Below, piece by piece: positions 1 to 8,297 of a stretch of DNA of 47,159 nt. Under the pieces are notes generated by a model. That model had not been told where the DNA came from and ran no database searches. It saw nothing but the letters and a program-made list of their open reading frames with translations. The DNA comes from an uncultured Pelagibacteraceae bacterium (GTDB lineage: Bacteria > Pseudomonadota > Alphaproteobacteria > Pelagibacterales > Pelagibacteraceae): positions 1 to 47,159 of the forward strand of contig CABYVK010000010.1 of NCBI GenBank assembly GCA_902522385.1. Direction: 5' to 3'. The translations under genes were made by a program, and so were the position numbers. The stretch's first letter is position 1, and each line of letters begins with the position of its first letter.

Positions 1-441
1 AATATTGCTCATTTTGGATTTAGTTTATTAATCCTAAGTATTTTGTTTAACAATTTGTTTGCAAATGAAATTATAACAAATCTTAAAGTTGGTGAAACTT
101 TTGAAAATTCAAAAACTAAGATAGTTTTTGAGAGTGTTGATATGAAAAAAGAACAAAATTATAATGCTTTAATTGCAAATTTTTCTATTAGTAATTCAAA
201 TGGTGAAGATGATAAACTTTCGCCAGAGTTGAGAATTTACAATCAACCTGTCATTGCAACAAGTGAGGCTGATATTAAAACAACACTTATGTCAGATAAA
301 TTTATTGTAATTAATCTAGTTCAAAATCAAGATTTTTTTAACGTAAGATACCAAGTTAAACCATTTATGTTATGGATATGGTTATCAGTAATTCTTATAT
401 CTTTTGGGGGAATTGTTAGCTTTTTACAAAAGAGATCATGA
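1..441 (+). CDS. ccmF: Cytochrome c heme lyase subunit CcmF, C-terminal part (5' end outside window)
   Basis: The frame is open from base 1, so this is the 3' end of a longer gene rather than a small gene starting at the TTG at 43. The visible 146 residues begin with N-I-A-H-F-G, a hydrophobic segment, then a soluble periplasmic stretch, and end in a membrane helix near residues 120-140 followed by K-R-S. This matches the end of CcmF, the large membrane protein that attaches heme to apocytochrome c at the outer face of the inner membrane. ccmG overlaps its stop by 4 bp and ccmH follows, the usual ccm order. The catalytic WWD domain lies upstream and cannot be checked here. Confidence 0.88.
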   Translation, partial: NIAHFGFSLLILSILFNNLFANEIITNLKVGETFENSKTKIVFESVDMKKEQNYNALIANFSISNSNGEDDKLSPELRIYNQPVIATSEADIKTTLMSDKFIVINLVQNQDFFNVRYQVKPFMLWIWLSVILISFGGIVSFLQKRS

Positions 442-956
442 AAAATAAAATCTTACCTTTTCCTGTTATTATAATTTTTGGAATAATATTTTTTATTTTT
501 TACAAAGGTCTAGAAGATTCAAAAATATATACGCCTGATGTAAATACAAAAAAAGAGATACCAGTGTTTAATACTAAAGAATTTTTTTCTGAAAAAAATG
601 TGAAATCATCAAGTATCTTTGACTTAGACAAGATTTATTTATTAAATATTTGGTCATCTTGGTGTATTCCATGTCGACAAGAACATTCTTTTTTACTGAA
701 TTTAAATTCACATAATAAATTAAATGTAATTGGGATGAATTATAAAGATAATAAAAAAAATGCAGAAAACTTTTTAAAAGAATTAGGAAACCCTTACAAA
801 GAAATTTTTATCGATTTCGATGGTACAATTTCAATTGAGTGGGGTGCTTATGGAGTTCCCGAAACATTTTTAATTTATAATAATCAAATTATTAAAAAAT
901 ATATTGGACCTCTTAACCAACAATTAGTTGATGAAATTAAATTATTGATAAAATGA
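438..956 (+). CDS. ccmG: Thiol:disulfide interchange protein CcmG/DsbE
   Basis: A 172-residue membrane-anchored thioredoxin-like protein. Residues 7-22 form one membrane helix and the rest is periplasmic. The redox motif W-C-I-P-C is at residues 75-79 and the cis-proline motif G-V-P-E-T at 139-143, both typical of CcmG. In the family it reduces the apocytochrome c CxxCH cysteines (with CcmH) so heme can be attached. The ATG overlaps the ccmF stop by 4 bp (ATGA) and its own stop overlaps ccmH by 4 bp, so the three genes are probably translationally coupled. Length is normal for CcmG (about 170-185). Confidence 0.95.
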   Translation: MKNKILPFPVIIIFGIIFFIFYKGLEDSKIYTPDVNTKKEIPVFNTKEFFSEKNVKSSSIFDLDKIYLLNIWSSWCIPCRQEHSFLLNLNSHNKLNVIGMNYKDNKKNAENFLKELGNPYKEIFIDFDGTISIEWGAYGVPETFLIYNNQIIKKYIGPLNQQLVDEIKLLIK

Positions 957-1315
957 AAGTTTTAAAACTAATTATAATTTTTATATTTTTTTTACCTTTA
1001 AGCACTCTTAATGCTGAGGAATTCGACAAAAGAAATAAAATAACTAAAAATTTAAGATGTCTTATATGCCAGGGTCAGTCTGTTTATGATTCAGACTCTG
1101 AATTTGCTAACAGTTTAAAAATTGTTGTTGATAAAAAGCTTGAGGAAGGTCTTTCTGAAGATCAAATATATCAATATTTTAAATCTAAATATGGAGAATG
1201 GATACTTTATGATCCTGGGTTAAATAAAAACACATATATTCTTTGGTTATTGCCGATATTGATATTTTTAATCGGAGGTGCAATAATCTATAAAAGCTTT
1301 ATAGTTAAAAAATAA
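953..1315 (+). CDS. ccmH: Cytochrome c maturation protein CcmH (CcmL-type)
   Basis: A 120-residue protein with a signal sequence (about 1-21), the redox motif L-R-C-L-I-C-Q (Cys36, Cys39) and a C-terminal membrane helix (about 95-113). This is the short CcmH/CycL form without the TPR domain of E. coli CcmH. The family holds apocytochrome c in the reduced state and works with CcmF and CcmG at the periplasmic face. The start overlaps ccmG by 4 bp. No ccmI/TPR gene follows; the next gene is a PagL-like protein, so that partner is encoded elsewhere or is missing. Confidence 0.95.
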   Translation: MKVLKLIIIFIFFLPLSTLNAEEFDKRNKITKNLRCLICQGQSVYDSDSEFANSLKIVVDKKLEEGLSEDQIYQYFKSKYGEWILYDPGLNKNTYILWLLPILIFLIGGAIIYKSFIVKK

Positions 1316-1326
1316 ATTAATCTGTC

Positions 1327-1839
1327 ATGAATTTTAAAAAATTTATTATAAACTTGTTAATGATTATATTTATCTCCTCTGCGATCGCAGAGGAAAAAAT
1401 TGTTAATGATCAAAAAACAGAATTAAATGTTTATACTGGAATGTTCGATTTTAGTGATGATGGAAAAAGATCTAATTTAATTGGCTTTCAACATCAGAAT
1501 GAAAATTTAAATCGAGATACTTTTTTAGGTAATCTTTCACCAATAACGGGACTATTAATCACAGCGGATAATGCAGGCTATGTATATACTGGTGTGCAGG
1601 CTCAATATAAATTAGGTTTTTTAAACTTTACTCCAAGTTTTACTCCAGGATTATATCATGAAGGAGATGGTAAAGATTTAGGTCATTTGATAGAATTTAA
1701 AAGCGAACTTCAAATTTCACTAGATTTGTCCAAAACAAGTCAACTAGGCTTTTCCTACAATCATATATCTAATGCGAGTTTAGGAGATAAAAATCCTGGG
1801 GCAAATAGTTATATGTTTAATTTCTTCAAAAACTTTTAA
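1327..1839 (+). CDS. PagL-like lipid A 3-O-deacylase (outer-membrane beta-barrel)
   Basis: A 170-residue protein with a signal peptide ending near A-I-A-E (about residue 21), alternating beta-strand character and a terminal Phe, as in outer-membrane barrels. Near the C-terminus is N-H-I-S-N-A (His146, Ser148), the PagL active-site signature for removing the 3-O acyl chain of lipid A. In P. aeruginosa PagL the catalytic Glu lies 14 residues after the His; here that place is Asn160, so activity may be altered. The gene starts 11 bp after ccmH and is probably cotranscribed, although no functional link to cytochrome maturation is obvious. Family assignment is good; catalytic status is uncertain. 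Confidence 0.75.
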   Translation: MNFKKFIINLLMIIFISSAIAEEKIVNDQKTELNVYTGMFDFSDDGKRSNLIGFQHQNENLNRDTFLGNLSPITGLLITADNAGYVYTGVQAQYKLGFLNFTPSFTPGLYHEGDGKDLGHLIEFKSELQISLDLSKTSQLGFSYNHISNASLGDKNPGANSYMFNFFKNF

Positions 1840-1851
1840 TAAATATACATC

Positions 1852-3003
1852 ATGAATATTAATGACTGTTATAATTTTGATGATTTTCGAAAATTAGCTA
1901 AAAAGAAATTACCAGCTCCAATTTTTCATTATATTGATGGTGGAGCAGATGACGAAGTTACTCTAAATAGAAACACAGATGCGTTCAATGATTGTGATTT
2001 AGTTCCCAATATTCTTAATAGTGTTGGTGAGCCAGATTTATCTACCAAAGTTTTTGGAAGAAAAATTAGTATGCCGTTGTTTTTATCTCCTACGGCAATG
2101 CAAAGTTTGTATGACCCCGAGGGTGACAAGGCTTCTGCTAGAGCTGCAGAGAAGTTTGATACAATTTATAGTATGTCCACAATGGCATCTTTTTCAATCG
2201 AAGAGGTTGCAAATATATCTAGTGGGCCAAAACTTTTTCAACTTTATATTCATAAAGACAAATCAATAACTGATGATTTAATAGAAAGATGTAATAGAGC
2301 AAATTTTGATGGAATGTGTATTACTGTTGATACGCTTGTTGCTGGAAATAGAGAAAGAGATCATAGAACAGGATTTACTACACCACCTAAATTTACTTTG
2401 GATAGTTTATTGAGTTTTGCAATGAGACCTGGATGGGTTTTCAAATATTTTACTAACAAAAAATTTGAATTAGCAAACATTAAAAATAAAACAGATAAAG
2501 GCACCAATATTGCAAAATCAGTTATGGATTATATTAATGAACAATATGATCCTGCAATGAATTGGAAAGATGCAGAATATTGTATAAAAAAATGGAATAA
2601 GCCTATGGCATTAAAAGGTGTAATGTCAGTAGAAGATGCCAAAAGAGCAATAGATATTGGTTGTACAGCAATTATGATTTCAAATCATGGAGGAAGGCAA
2701 CTTGATGGATCAAGATCTCCATTTGATCAGGTTAAAGCAATTTCAGATGCAGTTGGTGATAAATTAGAAATTATTCTTGATGGTGGTGTAAGAAGAGGAA
2801 CACATGTTCTTAAAGCTTTAGCCGCAGGAGCAACCGCATGTAGTTTTGGAAAAGCATTTCTTTTTAGTTTAGGTGCAGGTGGACAAAAGGGTGTTGAGAG
2901 ATTATTACAAAACATGCAAAAAGAAATCAGAAGAAATATGATTTTAATGGGCTGTAAGTCTGTAAAAGACCTTGATGCGTCAAAAATAATATATAGAGAC
3001 TAA
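1852..3003 (+). CDS. FMN-dependent alpha-hydroxyacid dehydrogenase (L-lactate/glycolate type)
   Basis: A 383-residue FMN TIM-barrel enzyme of the LldD/glycolate oxidase family. Conserved features seen are Tyr27 in H-Y-I-D-G-G, S-P-T-A-M-Q (79-84), Lys255 in A-L-K-G-V, catalytic His279 and substrate Arg282 in S-N-H-G-G-R, and D-G-G-V-R-R-G-T near 310. Members oxidise L-2-hydroxyacids to 2-oxoacids and pass electrons to quinone, cytochrome or O2. Substrate cannot be fixed from sequence: lactate, glycolate and mandelate enzymes share these residues. It lies just upstream of an aminotransferase and glcDEF, which suggests 2-hydroxyacid use. Full length for the family. It ends about 100 bp before the next gene, which may have its own promoter. 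Confidence 0.88.
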   Translation: MNINDCYNFDDFRKLAKKKLPAPIFHYIDGGADDEVTLNRNTDAFNDCDLVPNILNSVGEPDLSTKVFGRKISMPLFLSPTAMQSLYDPEGDKASARAAEKFDTIYSMSTMASFSIEEVANISSGPKLFQLYIHKDKSITDDLIERCNRANFDGMCITVDTLVAGNRERDHRTGFTTPPKFTLDSLLSFAMRPGWVFKYFTNKKFELANIKNKTDKGTNIAKSVMDYINEQYDPAMNWKDAEYCIKKWNKPMALKGVMSVEDAKRAIDIGCTAIMISNHGGRQLDGSRSPFDQVKAISDAVGDKLEIILDGGVRRGTHVLKALAAGATACSFGKAFLFSLGAGGQKGVERLLQNMQKEIRRNMILMGCKSVKDLDASKIIYRD

Positions 3004-3044
3004 AATATTAGAATTTTTACCATTTTTTGATAAATTAAATTTTT

Positions 3045-3081
3045 AAACTAAATAGACAAAAAACTAATTTTCGTTTAGTTT
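3045..3081. promoter_or_regulatory. Cluster of AAACTAA motifs, possible operator upstream of the glycolate block
   Basis: The 102-bp gap before the aminotransferase contains AAACTAAA (3045-3052), AAACTAA (3061-3067) and its reverse complement TTAGTTT (3075-3081). The last two form a 7-bp perfect inverted repeat with a 7-nt spacer. The first pairs equally well with TTTAGTTT at 3074-3081. Three copies of one 7-mer in 37 bp just upstream of an operon look like a regulator site or alternative RNA hairpins. In a genome this AT-rich, chance is possible, and no matching regulator gene is adjacent. Confidence 0.35.
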
Positions 3082-3105
3082 GGCGATTTTAATTTAAAAT
3101 TAACT

Positions 3106-4269
3106 ATGGAACTTGCAAAATCTTTAAATAGACTTGGGACAGAAAGTGCTTTTTCTGTTTTAGCTGAAGCAAAAAAACTTGAAGCACAAGGAAAACCTAT
3201 GATCCACTTAGGTCTAGGTCAACCTGATTTCAAAACTCCAAAGCATGTTGTTGAAGCAGCAAAAAAAGCATTAGATGATGGCCATCACGGATATGTTCTT
3301 TCAAATGGTATTTTAGAATGCAGACAAGCAGTAAGTAGATGGATTAATAAGCGTTACAGTGCGGAAGTAGATCCTGAAAGAATTATAATTATGCCAGGTG
3401 GAAAACCAACAATGCATTATGCAATACAGTGTTTTGGTGAATCAGGAGCAGAAATAATTCATCCTACTCCAGCGTTCCCTATTTATGAGTCTATGATTAA
3501 TTATACCGGCTCTACAGCAGTGCCTTACGATTTAACTGAAGACAAAGATTTAAAGTTTAGTGCAGATAAAATTTTATCTTTAATCACTGATAAAACCAGA
3601 TTGTTGATTTTAATAAATCCAAATAATCCTACTGGAAGTTTTGTAGAAAAATCAGAAATAGACAAATTGGCCGAGGGTTTAAAAAAACATCCTCATGTTA
3701 CTATTTTAAGTGATGAAATTTATAGTAGACAAATTTTTGATGATAAAGAAATGCCAACATTCTTTAATTATCCTGAGTTAAGAGAAAGATTAATTGTCTT
3801 AGAGGGGTGGAGCAAAGCTTATTCTATGACTGGTTGGAGACTTGGATGGAGTTTTTGGCCAGAAAATTTAGTTGAGCATGTAAATAAATTATTAATTAAT
3901 AGTGTCTCATGTGTAAATGCTGCTGCTCAATTCGCAGGCATTGCTGCTTTGGATGGACCTGATGATTCAATTGACGAGATGATGGAAAAATTTACTTTGA
4001 GAAGAAAATTAATTCATGAAGGCTTAAATAGTTTACCGGGTGTAGAGTGTAGTTTACCTGGTGGAGCGTTTTATGCATTCCCTAAAGTTATTGGAACGGG
4101 TATGGACGGATCAGAATTTTGTAAAAGAGCAATGCATGAAGCCGGTGTTGCTATCGTTCCGGGAACAGCTTTTGGAAAAACATGCAAAGATTATGTAAGA
4201 TTTAGCTTTGCTGCTTCAAGAGATAACATTTCTAACGCATTGGAAAATATCAAAAAAATGTTAGGTTAG
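3106..4269 (+). CDS. PLP-dependent class I aminotransferase (aspartate aminotransferase family)
   Basis: A 387-residue fold-type I aminotransferase. Visible landmarks are G-L-G-Q-P-D-F (36-42), N-P-N-N-P-T-G (171-177), D203 and Y206 in S-D-E-I-Y-S-R for the cofactor ring, the Schiff-base lysine in S-K-A-Y-S-M-T-G-W-R (Lys237), and Arg365 in Y-V-R-F-S for the substrate carboxylate. Such enzymes move amino groups between amino acids and 2-oxoacids. Being the first gene of the run with glcD (3 bp gap), a role in turning glyoxylate into glycine is attractive, but that is inference; aspartate or other specificity is equally compatible with the motifs. Confidence 0.87.
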   Translation: MELAKSLNRLGTESAFSVLAEAKKLEAQGKPMIHLGLGQPDFKTPKHVVEAAKKALDDGHHGYVLSNGILECRQAVSRWINKRYSAEVDPERIIIMPGGKPTMHYAIQCFGESGAEIIHPTPAFPIYESMINYTGSTAVPYDLTEDKDLKFSADKILSLITDKTRLLILINPNNPTGSFVEKSEIDKLAEGLKKHPHVTILSDEIYSRQIFDDKEMPTFFNYPELRERLIVLEGWSKAYSMTGWRLGWSFWPENLVEHVNKLLINSVSCVNAAAQFAGIAALDGPDDSIDEMMEKFTLRRKLIHEGLNSLPGVECSLPGGAFYAFPKVIGTGMDGSEFCKRAMHEAGVAIVPGTAFGKTCKDYVRFSFAASRDNISNALENIKKMLG

Positions 4270-4272
4270 GCT

Positions 4273-5769
4273 ATGTCTGAATTAGCTTTACCAAAAATTG
4301 ATAACTCTATTTTAAATAGAAAAAGTGAGATAGTAAAAAATCTTTCAAAATTAACAGATAAAGAAAATGTTCTAAGTGAAGCTGACGAATTGAGACCTTA
4401 TGAAACTGATGCTCTGTCAGTTTACACACAAACACCTTTAGCAGTAGTACTTCCAGAAAATACTGATGAGGTAAGTGAAATATTAAAATATTGTTATAGT
4501 GAAAATATAAAAGTAGTTCCAAGAGGCGCAGGTACAGGTTTATCTGGAGGTGCATTACCCCTTCAAGATGCTATTCTTCTTGGTTTAGGAAAATTCAATA
4601 AAATACTTGAAATTGATTATAAAAACAAATGTGTGGTAACACAGCCTGGAGTAACAAATCTTGGAATTACTCATGCAGTCCAACACAAAGGGTTTTATTA
4701 TGCGCCAGATCCTTCTAGCCAGTTAGCATGTTCTATAGGTGGAAATGTTGCTGAAAATTCTGGTGGAGTTCATTCATTAAAGTATGGAACGACTACAAAT
4801 AATATTCTTGGCGTACAGATGGTAATGATGGATGGAACCATTTGTAGATTTGGAGGAAAGTCTTTTGATCAAGAGGGATATGATCTTATGGGTTTAATTT
4901 GTGGATCAGAGGGTTTATTGGGGGTTGTCACTGAAGTTACAGTTAAAATTTTAAAAACACCTGATGTGGTAAGAGCAGCTTTAATAGGCTTTCCATCTAT
5001 TAAAGAAGGAGGATATGCTGCTTCAGAAATTATTTCAAGTGGAATAGTGCCAGCAGGAATGGAAATAATGGACAAAGCTTTAATTGAGGCAACAGATAAT
5101 TTTAGTAAAGCAGGATATCCAAGAGATGCAGAATTATTATTAATAGTAGAACTTGATGGAACAGAGTCAGAGGTTAATGAATTAATTAGAAAAGTAGAAG
5201 CTATCTGTAAAAAAAATAATTGTTCTAGTCTTAAACTTAGTAATAGTGAGAGAGAAAGACTTTCTTTCTGGGCTGGAAGAAAAGCTGCTTTCCCAGCTTG
5301 TGGAGCTATGGCCCCTGATTATTATTGTATGGATGGATCAATTCCAAGAGGTAAGCTTGCTGAAGCATTATTAGAAATTAAAAAATTATCAGAAAAATAT
5401 GAATTACCGGTTGCAAATTGTTTTCATGCAGGTGATGGAAATTTACATCCACTTATTATGTTTGATGGAAATGATAAAGAACAACTTAGAAAAACTGAGG
5501 AATTTGGTTCTGAGATATTAAAAACATGTGTAAGACTTGGTGGAGTGATTACAGGTGAGCATGGTGTTGGTATAGAAAAAAGAGAACTTATGTGTGAAAT
5601 GTTTAATGATAACGATATACAACAACAATTGAGTATCAAAAAGTCATTAGACGAAAAAAATCTATTAAATCCTGGAAAAGTTTATCCTATACTTAGAAAA
5701 TGTGCAGAGGAAGGAAGGGTTCATGTCCACAAAAATAAAGATAAATTCCCAGATCTTCCAAGATTCTAA
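4273..5769 (+). CDS. glcD: Glycolate oxidase FAD subunit GlcD
   Basis: A 498-residue FAD-binding flavoprotein (FAD_binding_4 followed by a GlcD-type C-terminal domain). The flavin region has P-R-G-A-G-T-G-L-S-G-G and the motif around P-D-P-S-S with I-G-G-N-V-A-E-N-S-G-G. The C-terminal metal/substrate region has F-H-A-G-D-G-N-L-H-P and G-E-H-G-V-G-I-E-K, ending with L-N-P-G-K. With GlcE and GlcF it forms the membrane-associated complex that oxidises glycolate to glyoxylate and passes electrons to the quinone pool. The start is 3 bp after the aminotransferase stop. Its 3' end overlaps glcE by 47 bp. Confidence 0.95.
   Translation: MSELALPKIDNSILNRKSEIVKNLSKLTDKENVLSEADELRPYETDALSVYTQTPLAVVLPENTDEVSEILKYCYSENIKVVPRGAGTGLSGGALPLQDAILLGLGKFNKILEIDYKNKCVVTQPGVTNLGITHAVQHKGFYYAPDPSSQLACSIGGNVAENSGGVHSLKYGTTTNNILGVQMVMMDGTICRFGGKSFDQEGYDLMGLICGSEGLLGVVTEVTVKILKTPDVVRAALIGFPSIKEGGYAASEIISSGIVPAGMEIMDKALIEATDNFSKAGYPRDAELLLIVELDGTESEVNELIRKVEAICKKNNCSSLKLSNSERERLSFWAGRKAAFPACGAMAPDYYCMDGSIPRGKLAEALLEIKKLSEKYELPVANCFHAGDGNLHPLIMFDGNDKEQLRKTEEFGSEILKTCVRLGGVITGEHGVGIEKRELMCEMFNDNDIQQQLSIKKSLDEKNLLNPGKVYPILRKCAEEGRVHVHKNKDKFPDLPRF
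5708..5715 (+). promoter_or_regulatory. Ribosome binding site that decides the glcE start
   Basis: A purine-rich GGAAGG-type Shine-Dalgarno sequence lies inside the last codons of glcD, about 8 bp before the ATG at 5723. It favours 5723 over the in-frame GTG at 5702 as the glcE start. No other good in-frame start follows before the conserved FAD region, so the glcD/glcE overlap appears genuine. Confidence 0.6.
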
Positions 5770-7003
5770 TAACGTCTATTACCCCAAAGATGAGGTTGAA
5801 GTTTCAGATTTAATTCGGGAACTATATAAACAAGATTCTCCAACGGAAATTATCGGTAACAATTCAAAAAGCTTTATTGGAAACAAAACTCAGTCAGCAA
5901 ACACTACTTCTTTGTCTAAAATTTCTGGTATCATCGACTATAGACCTGAAGAATTGTATATTAAAGTAAAAGCCTGCACACCAATTAATGAAATCGAGAA
6001 GGTCTTAAGTGAAAATAGTCAGGAGCTAGCTTTTGAACCAATAGACTTCGGGTATATTAAAGATGGTAAATCTAATAAAGGAACGATAGCAGGATATTTA
6101 TCATGTAATTATGCAGGTTCACGAAGATTTAAAGTAGGCAGTGTACGAGATCATGTCCTAGGTTTTAAAGGAGTTAATGGAAAAGGAGATATAATTAAAT
6201 CAGGAGGTACTGTCGTTAAAAATGTTACGGGTTATGATTTATCAAAACTTATAGCTGGTTCGTTTGGTACACTTGTTGCTTTGACTGAAATTACATTAAA
6301 GGTACTACCTAAGAAAGATTCTTCTAAAACTGTAATAATTTATCCTAATAATTTTGAACAAATTTATGATTTGTTTAATAAATTATCTAGTTCAAGTAGT
6401 GAAATTTCTGGTGCTGTCTTTATTCCAGAGCAATCAAATGATAAAGAATTTTCAGCTAAAAGAAATAATGTTTTTAAGTTTAACGATCTTAAATCAAAAG
6501 TTTCGTTTGTAGCATTCAGAGTTGAGGGGGATAAAATTTCAATTGAGGAAAAAATTAATAACTTAAAAAAAGAACTTGAATTAAACAATTCAGATATTTC
6601 TACTCTTGATGTTTATCAGTCAGAACCATTTTGGGAAAAAATAAATAATTTAGAGGTATTTGAAAAGACAGAACACAATTTAATACGAATGGTGATACCG
6701 CCAGCGAATGGTTCAAAACTATGCAAATATTTACAAAATAACCATAATTATTTTATTGATTGGTGTGGGTCGTTATTCTGGATTGAAGTTAATAGTAAAA
6801 AAGAGGAAAAGATCAAAGATTTAAAAAAAATGGCAAAAGATTTTGGAGGTTATTTGACAGTAATTAAAACTTCATCTGAATATGATTATGGTGAACCTAT
6901 TTTTACTGTTGATAAAGTACGTTTGATGATTTCTGAAAAAGTAAAACAAAGTTTTGATCCAAAAAGAATTTTAAACCCAGGTAAGATGTATAGAGGTGTT
7001 TAA
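5723..7003 (+). CDS. glcE: Glycolate oxidase FAD-binding subunit GlcE
   Basis: About 426 residues from the ATG at 5723, chosen for its Shine-Dalgarno and because the upstream GTG adds only seven residues. It is the second flavoprotein subunit of glycolate oxidase. E-I-I-G-N-N-S-K-S-F near the N-terminus matches the FAD-binding start of GlcE, followed by G-T-I-A-G-Y, S-V-R-D-H-V-L-G and G-G-T-V-V-K-N-V-T-G-Y-D-L-S-K-L, all characteristic, with the C-terminal F-D-P-K-R-I-L-N-P-G. It is longer than E. coli GlcE (about 350), mostly in the middle. It overlaps glcD by 47 bp and its stop overlaps the glcF start by 1 bp (TAATG). Confidence 0.93.
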   Translation: MSTKIKINSQIFQDSNNVYYPKDEVEVSDLIRELYKQDSPTEIIGNNSKSFIGNKTQSANTTSLSKISGIIDYRPEELYIKVKACTPINEIEKVLSENSQELAFEPIDFGYIKDGKSNKGTIAGYLSCNYAGSRRFKVGSVRDHVLGFKGVNGKGDIIKSGGTVVKNVTGYDLSKLIAGSFGTLVALTEITLKVLPKKDSSKTVIIYPNNFEQIYDLFNKLSSSSSEISGAVFIPEQSNDKEFSAKRNNVFKFNDLKSKVSFVAFRVEGDKISIEEKINNLKKELELNNSDISTLDVYQSEPFWEKINNLEVFEKTEHNLIRMVIPPANGSKLCKYLQNNHNYFIDWCGSLFWIEVNSKKEEKIKDLKKMAKDFGGYLTVIKTSSEYDYGEPIFTVDKVRLMISEKVKQSFDPKRILNPGKMYRGV

Positions 7004-8292
7004 TGCAAACAAAATTTACTGAAGAACAGCTTAGAGATCCAGACAATTTTGCAAACGAAAAAGTTTTTAAAAAGTGTGTGCATTGTGGAATGTGTAATGC
7101 TACATGCCCTACCCATCAACTTTTGGGTGATGAGCTAGATGGACCTAGAGGACGAATTTATCTTATTAAAGATATGTTAGAAAATAATCGGAAGCCAACT
7201 GAAAAAGTTGTAAAGCATATCGATCGATGTCTCTCATGTTATAGTTGTATGACGACTTGCCCAGCTGGTGTAAATTATATGCATATAATTGACCATGGAA
7301 AAAAATATATTGAAAAAAATTATCAAAGATCATTCTTTGATAAGTTAATAAGATATTTTTTATCTATCACTCTTCCAAATACAAAAGTTTTTAGATTATC
7401 AAGTTTATTAGTAAAATTATCAAAGCCATTTAAATTCTTAATGCCTTCAAAAATTAAGGACATGATTGAGTTAATGCCTACAAAATTTCCTAAAAAAAGC
7501 TTACCAATTAAAGAAGTTTACAAATCCTCTACTAAAAAAAGAATTGCTAGAGTTGCTCTTTTAACAGGATGTGTACAGAAAGAAATATCTCCTCAAATTA
7601 ATGAAGCAACAATAAGGCTATTAAACAGACATGGCGTGGAAGTAGTTGTTCCAAAAAAAATTCGTTGTTGTGGATCTTTAAATCATCATCTTGGAAAAGA
7701 GGAGGATGCACATCAAGATTTTAAAAACAATATAAACACTTGGTATGAGGAGCATCAAAAAGGAAATTTAGATGCAATTTTATCAAATACATCAGGTTGC
7801 GGGACAACAATGAAAGATTATGGATTCATTTTTCGTGAGCACAAAGAACTAAGCAAAAAAGCAAAAGTAATATCAGAGCTTACAAAAGATATATCGGAAT
7901 ATATATTTGAAAGTTTAAAACTTGATATTAAAGATAAAGGAAAAAAATATAAAGTAGCTTATCACTCTGCGTGTTCAATGCAGCATGGTCAAAAAGTTCA
8001 TTCTCAACCTGTTTCGTTACTTGAGAAAACTAATAATGAAATTATGGAAATCCCAGAAGGACATATATGTTGTGGATCAGCTGGTACTTACAACATATTG
8101 CAATCAAAAATTGCAAAACAATTATTGAAGAAAAAAGTAAATAATATTGAAAGTTTAAATCCAGATTTTATTTCTACTGGAAATATTGGTTGTATTACCC
8201 AAATCGCTCATGGTACTAAAGTTCCAATATTACATACAATTGAAGTTTTAGATTGGTACACAGGTGGACCAAAACCTGAAATTTTAAAATAG
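7003..8292 (+). CDS. glcF: Glycolate oxidase iron-sulfur subunit GlcF
   Basis: A 429-residue protein with two N-terminal [4Fe-4S] ferredoxin motifs (Cys25/28/31/35 and Cys76/79/82/86) followed by two cysteine-rich CCG domains (C-C-G-S-L-N-H-H and C-C-G-S-A-G-T-Y). This is the standard GlcF layout; it carries electrons from GlcD/GlcE toward membrane quinone. The start codon shares one base with the glcE stop, so the glcDEF order is intact and probably translationally coupled. A dehydrogenase gene follows after 5 bp. Confidence 0.95.
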   Translation: MQTKFTEEQLRDPDNFANEKVFKKCVHCGMCNATCPTHQLLGDELDGPRGRIYLIKDMLENNRKPTEKVVKHIDRCLSCYSCMTTCPAGVNYMHIIDHGKKYIEKNYQRSFFDKLIRYFLSITLPNTKVFRLSSLLVKLSKPFKFLMPSKIKDMIELMPTKFPKKSLPIKEVYKSSTKKRIARVALLTGCVQKEISPQINEATIRLLNRHGVEVVVPKKIRCCGSLNHHLGKEEDAHQDFKNNINTWYEEHQKGNLDAILSNTSGCGTTMKDYGFIFREHKELSKKAKVISELTKDISEYIFESLKLDIKDKGKKYKVAYHSACSMQHGQKVHSQPVSLLEKTNNEIMEIPEGHICCGSAGTYNILQSKIAKQLLKKKVNNIESLNPDFISTGNIGCITQIAHGTKVPILHTIEVLDWYTGGPKPEILK

Positions 8293-8297
8293 AAATT

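Noticed and set aside
43..441. Small standalone gene beginning with TTG at 43
   Set aside because: The frame is open to base 1 with CcmF-like membrane sequence, so it is the tail of a gene cut by the window edge.
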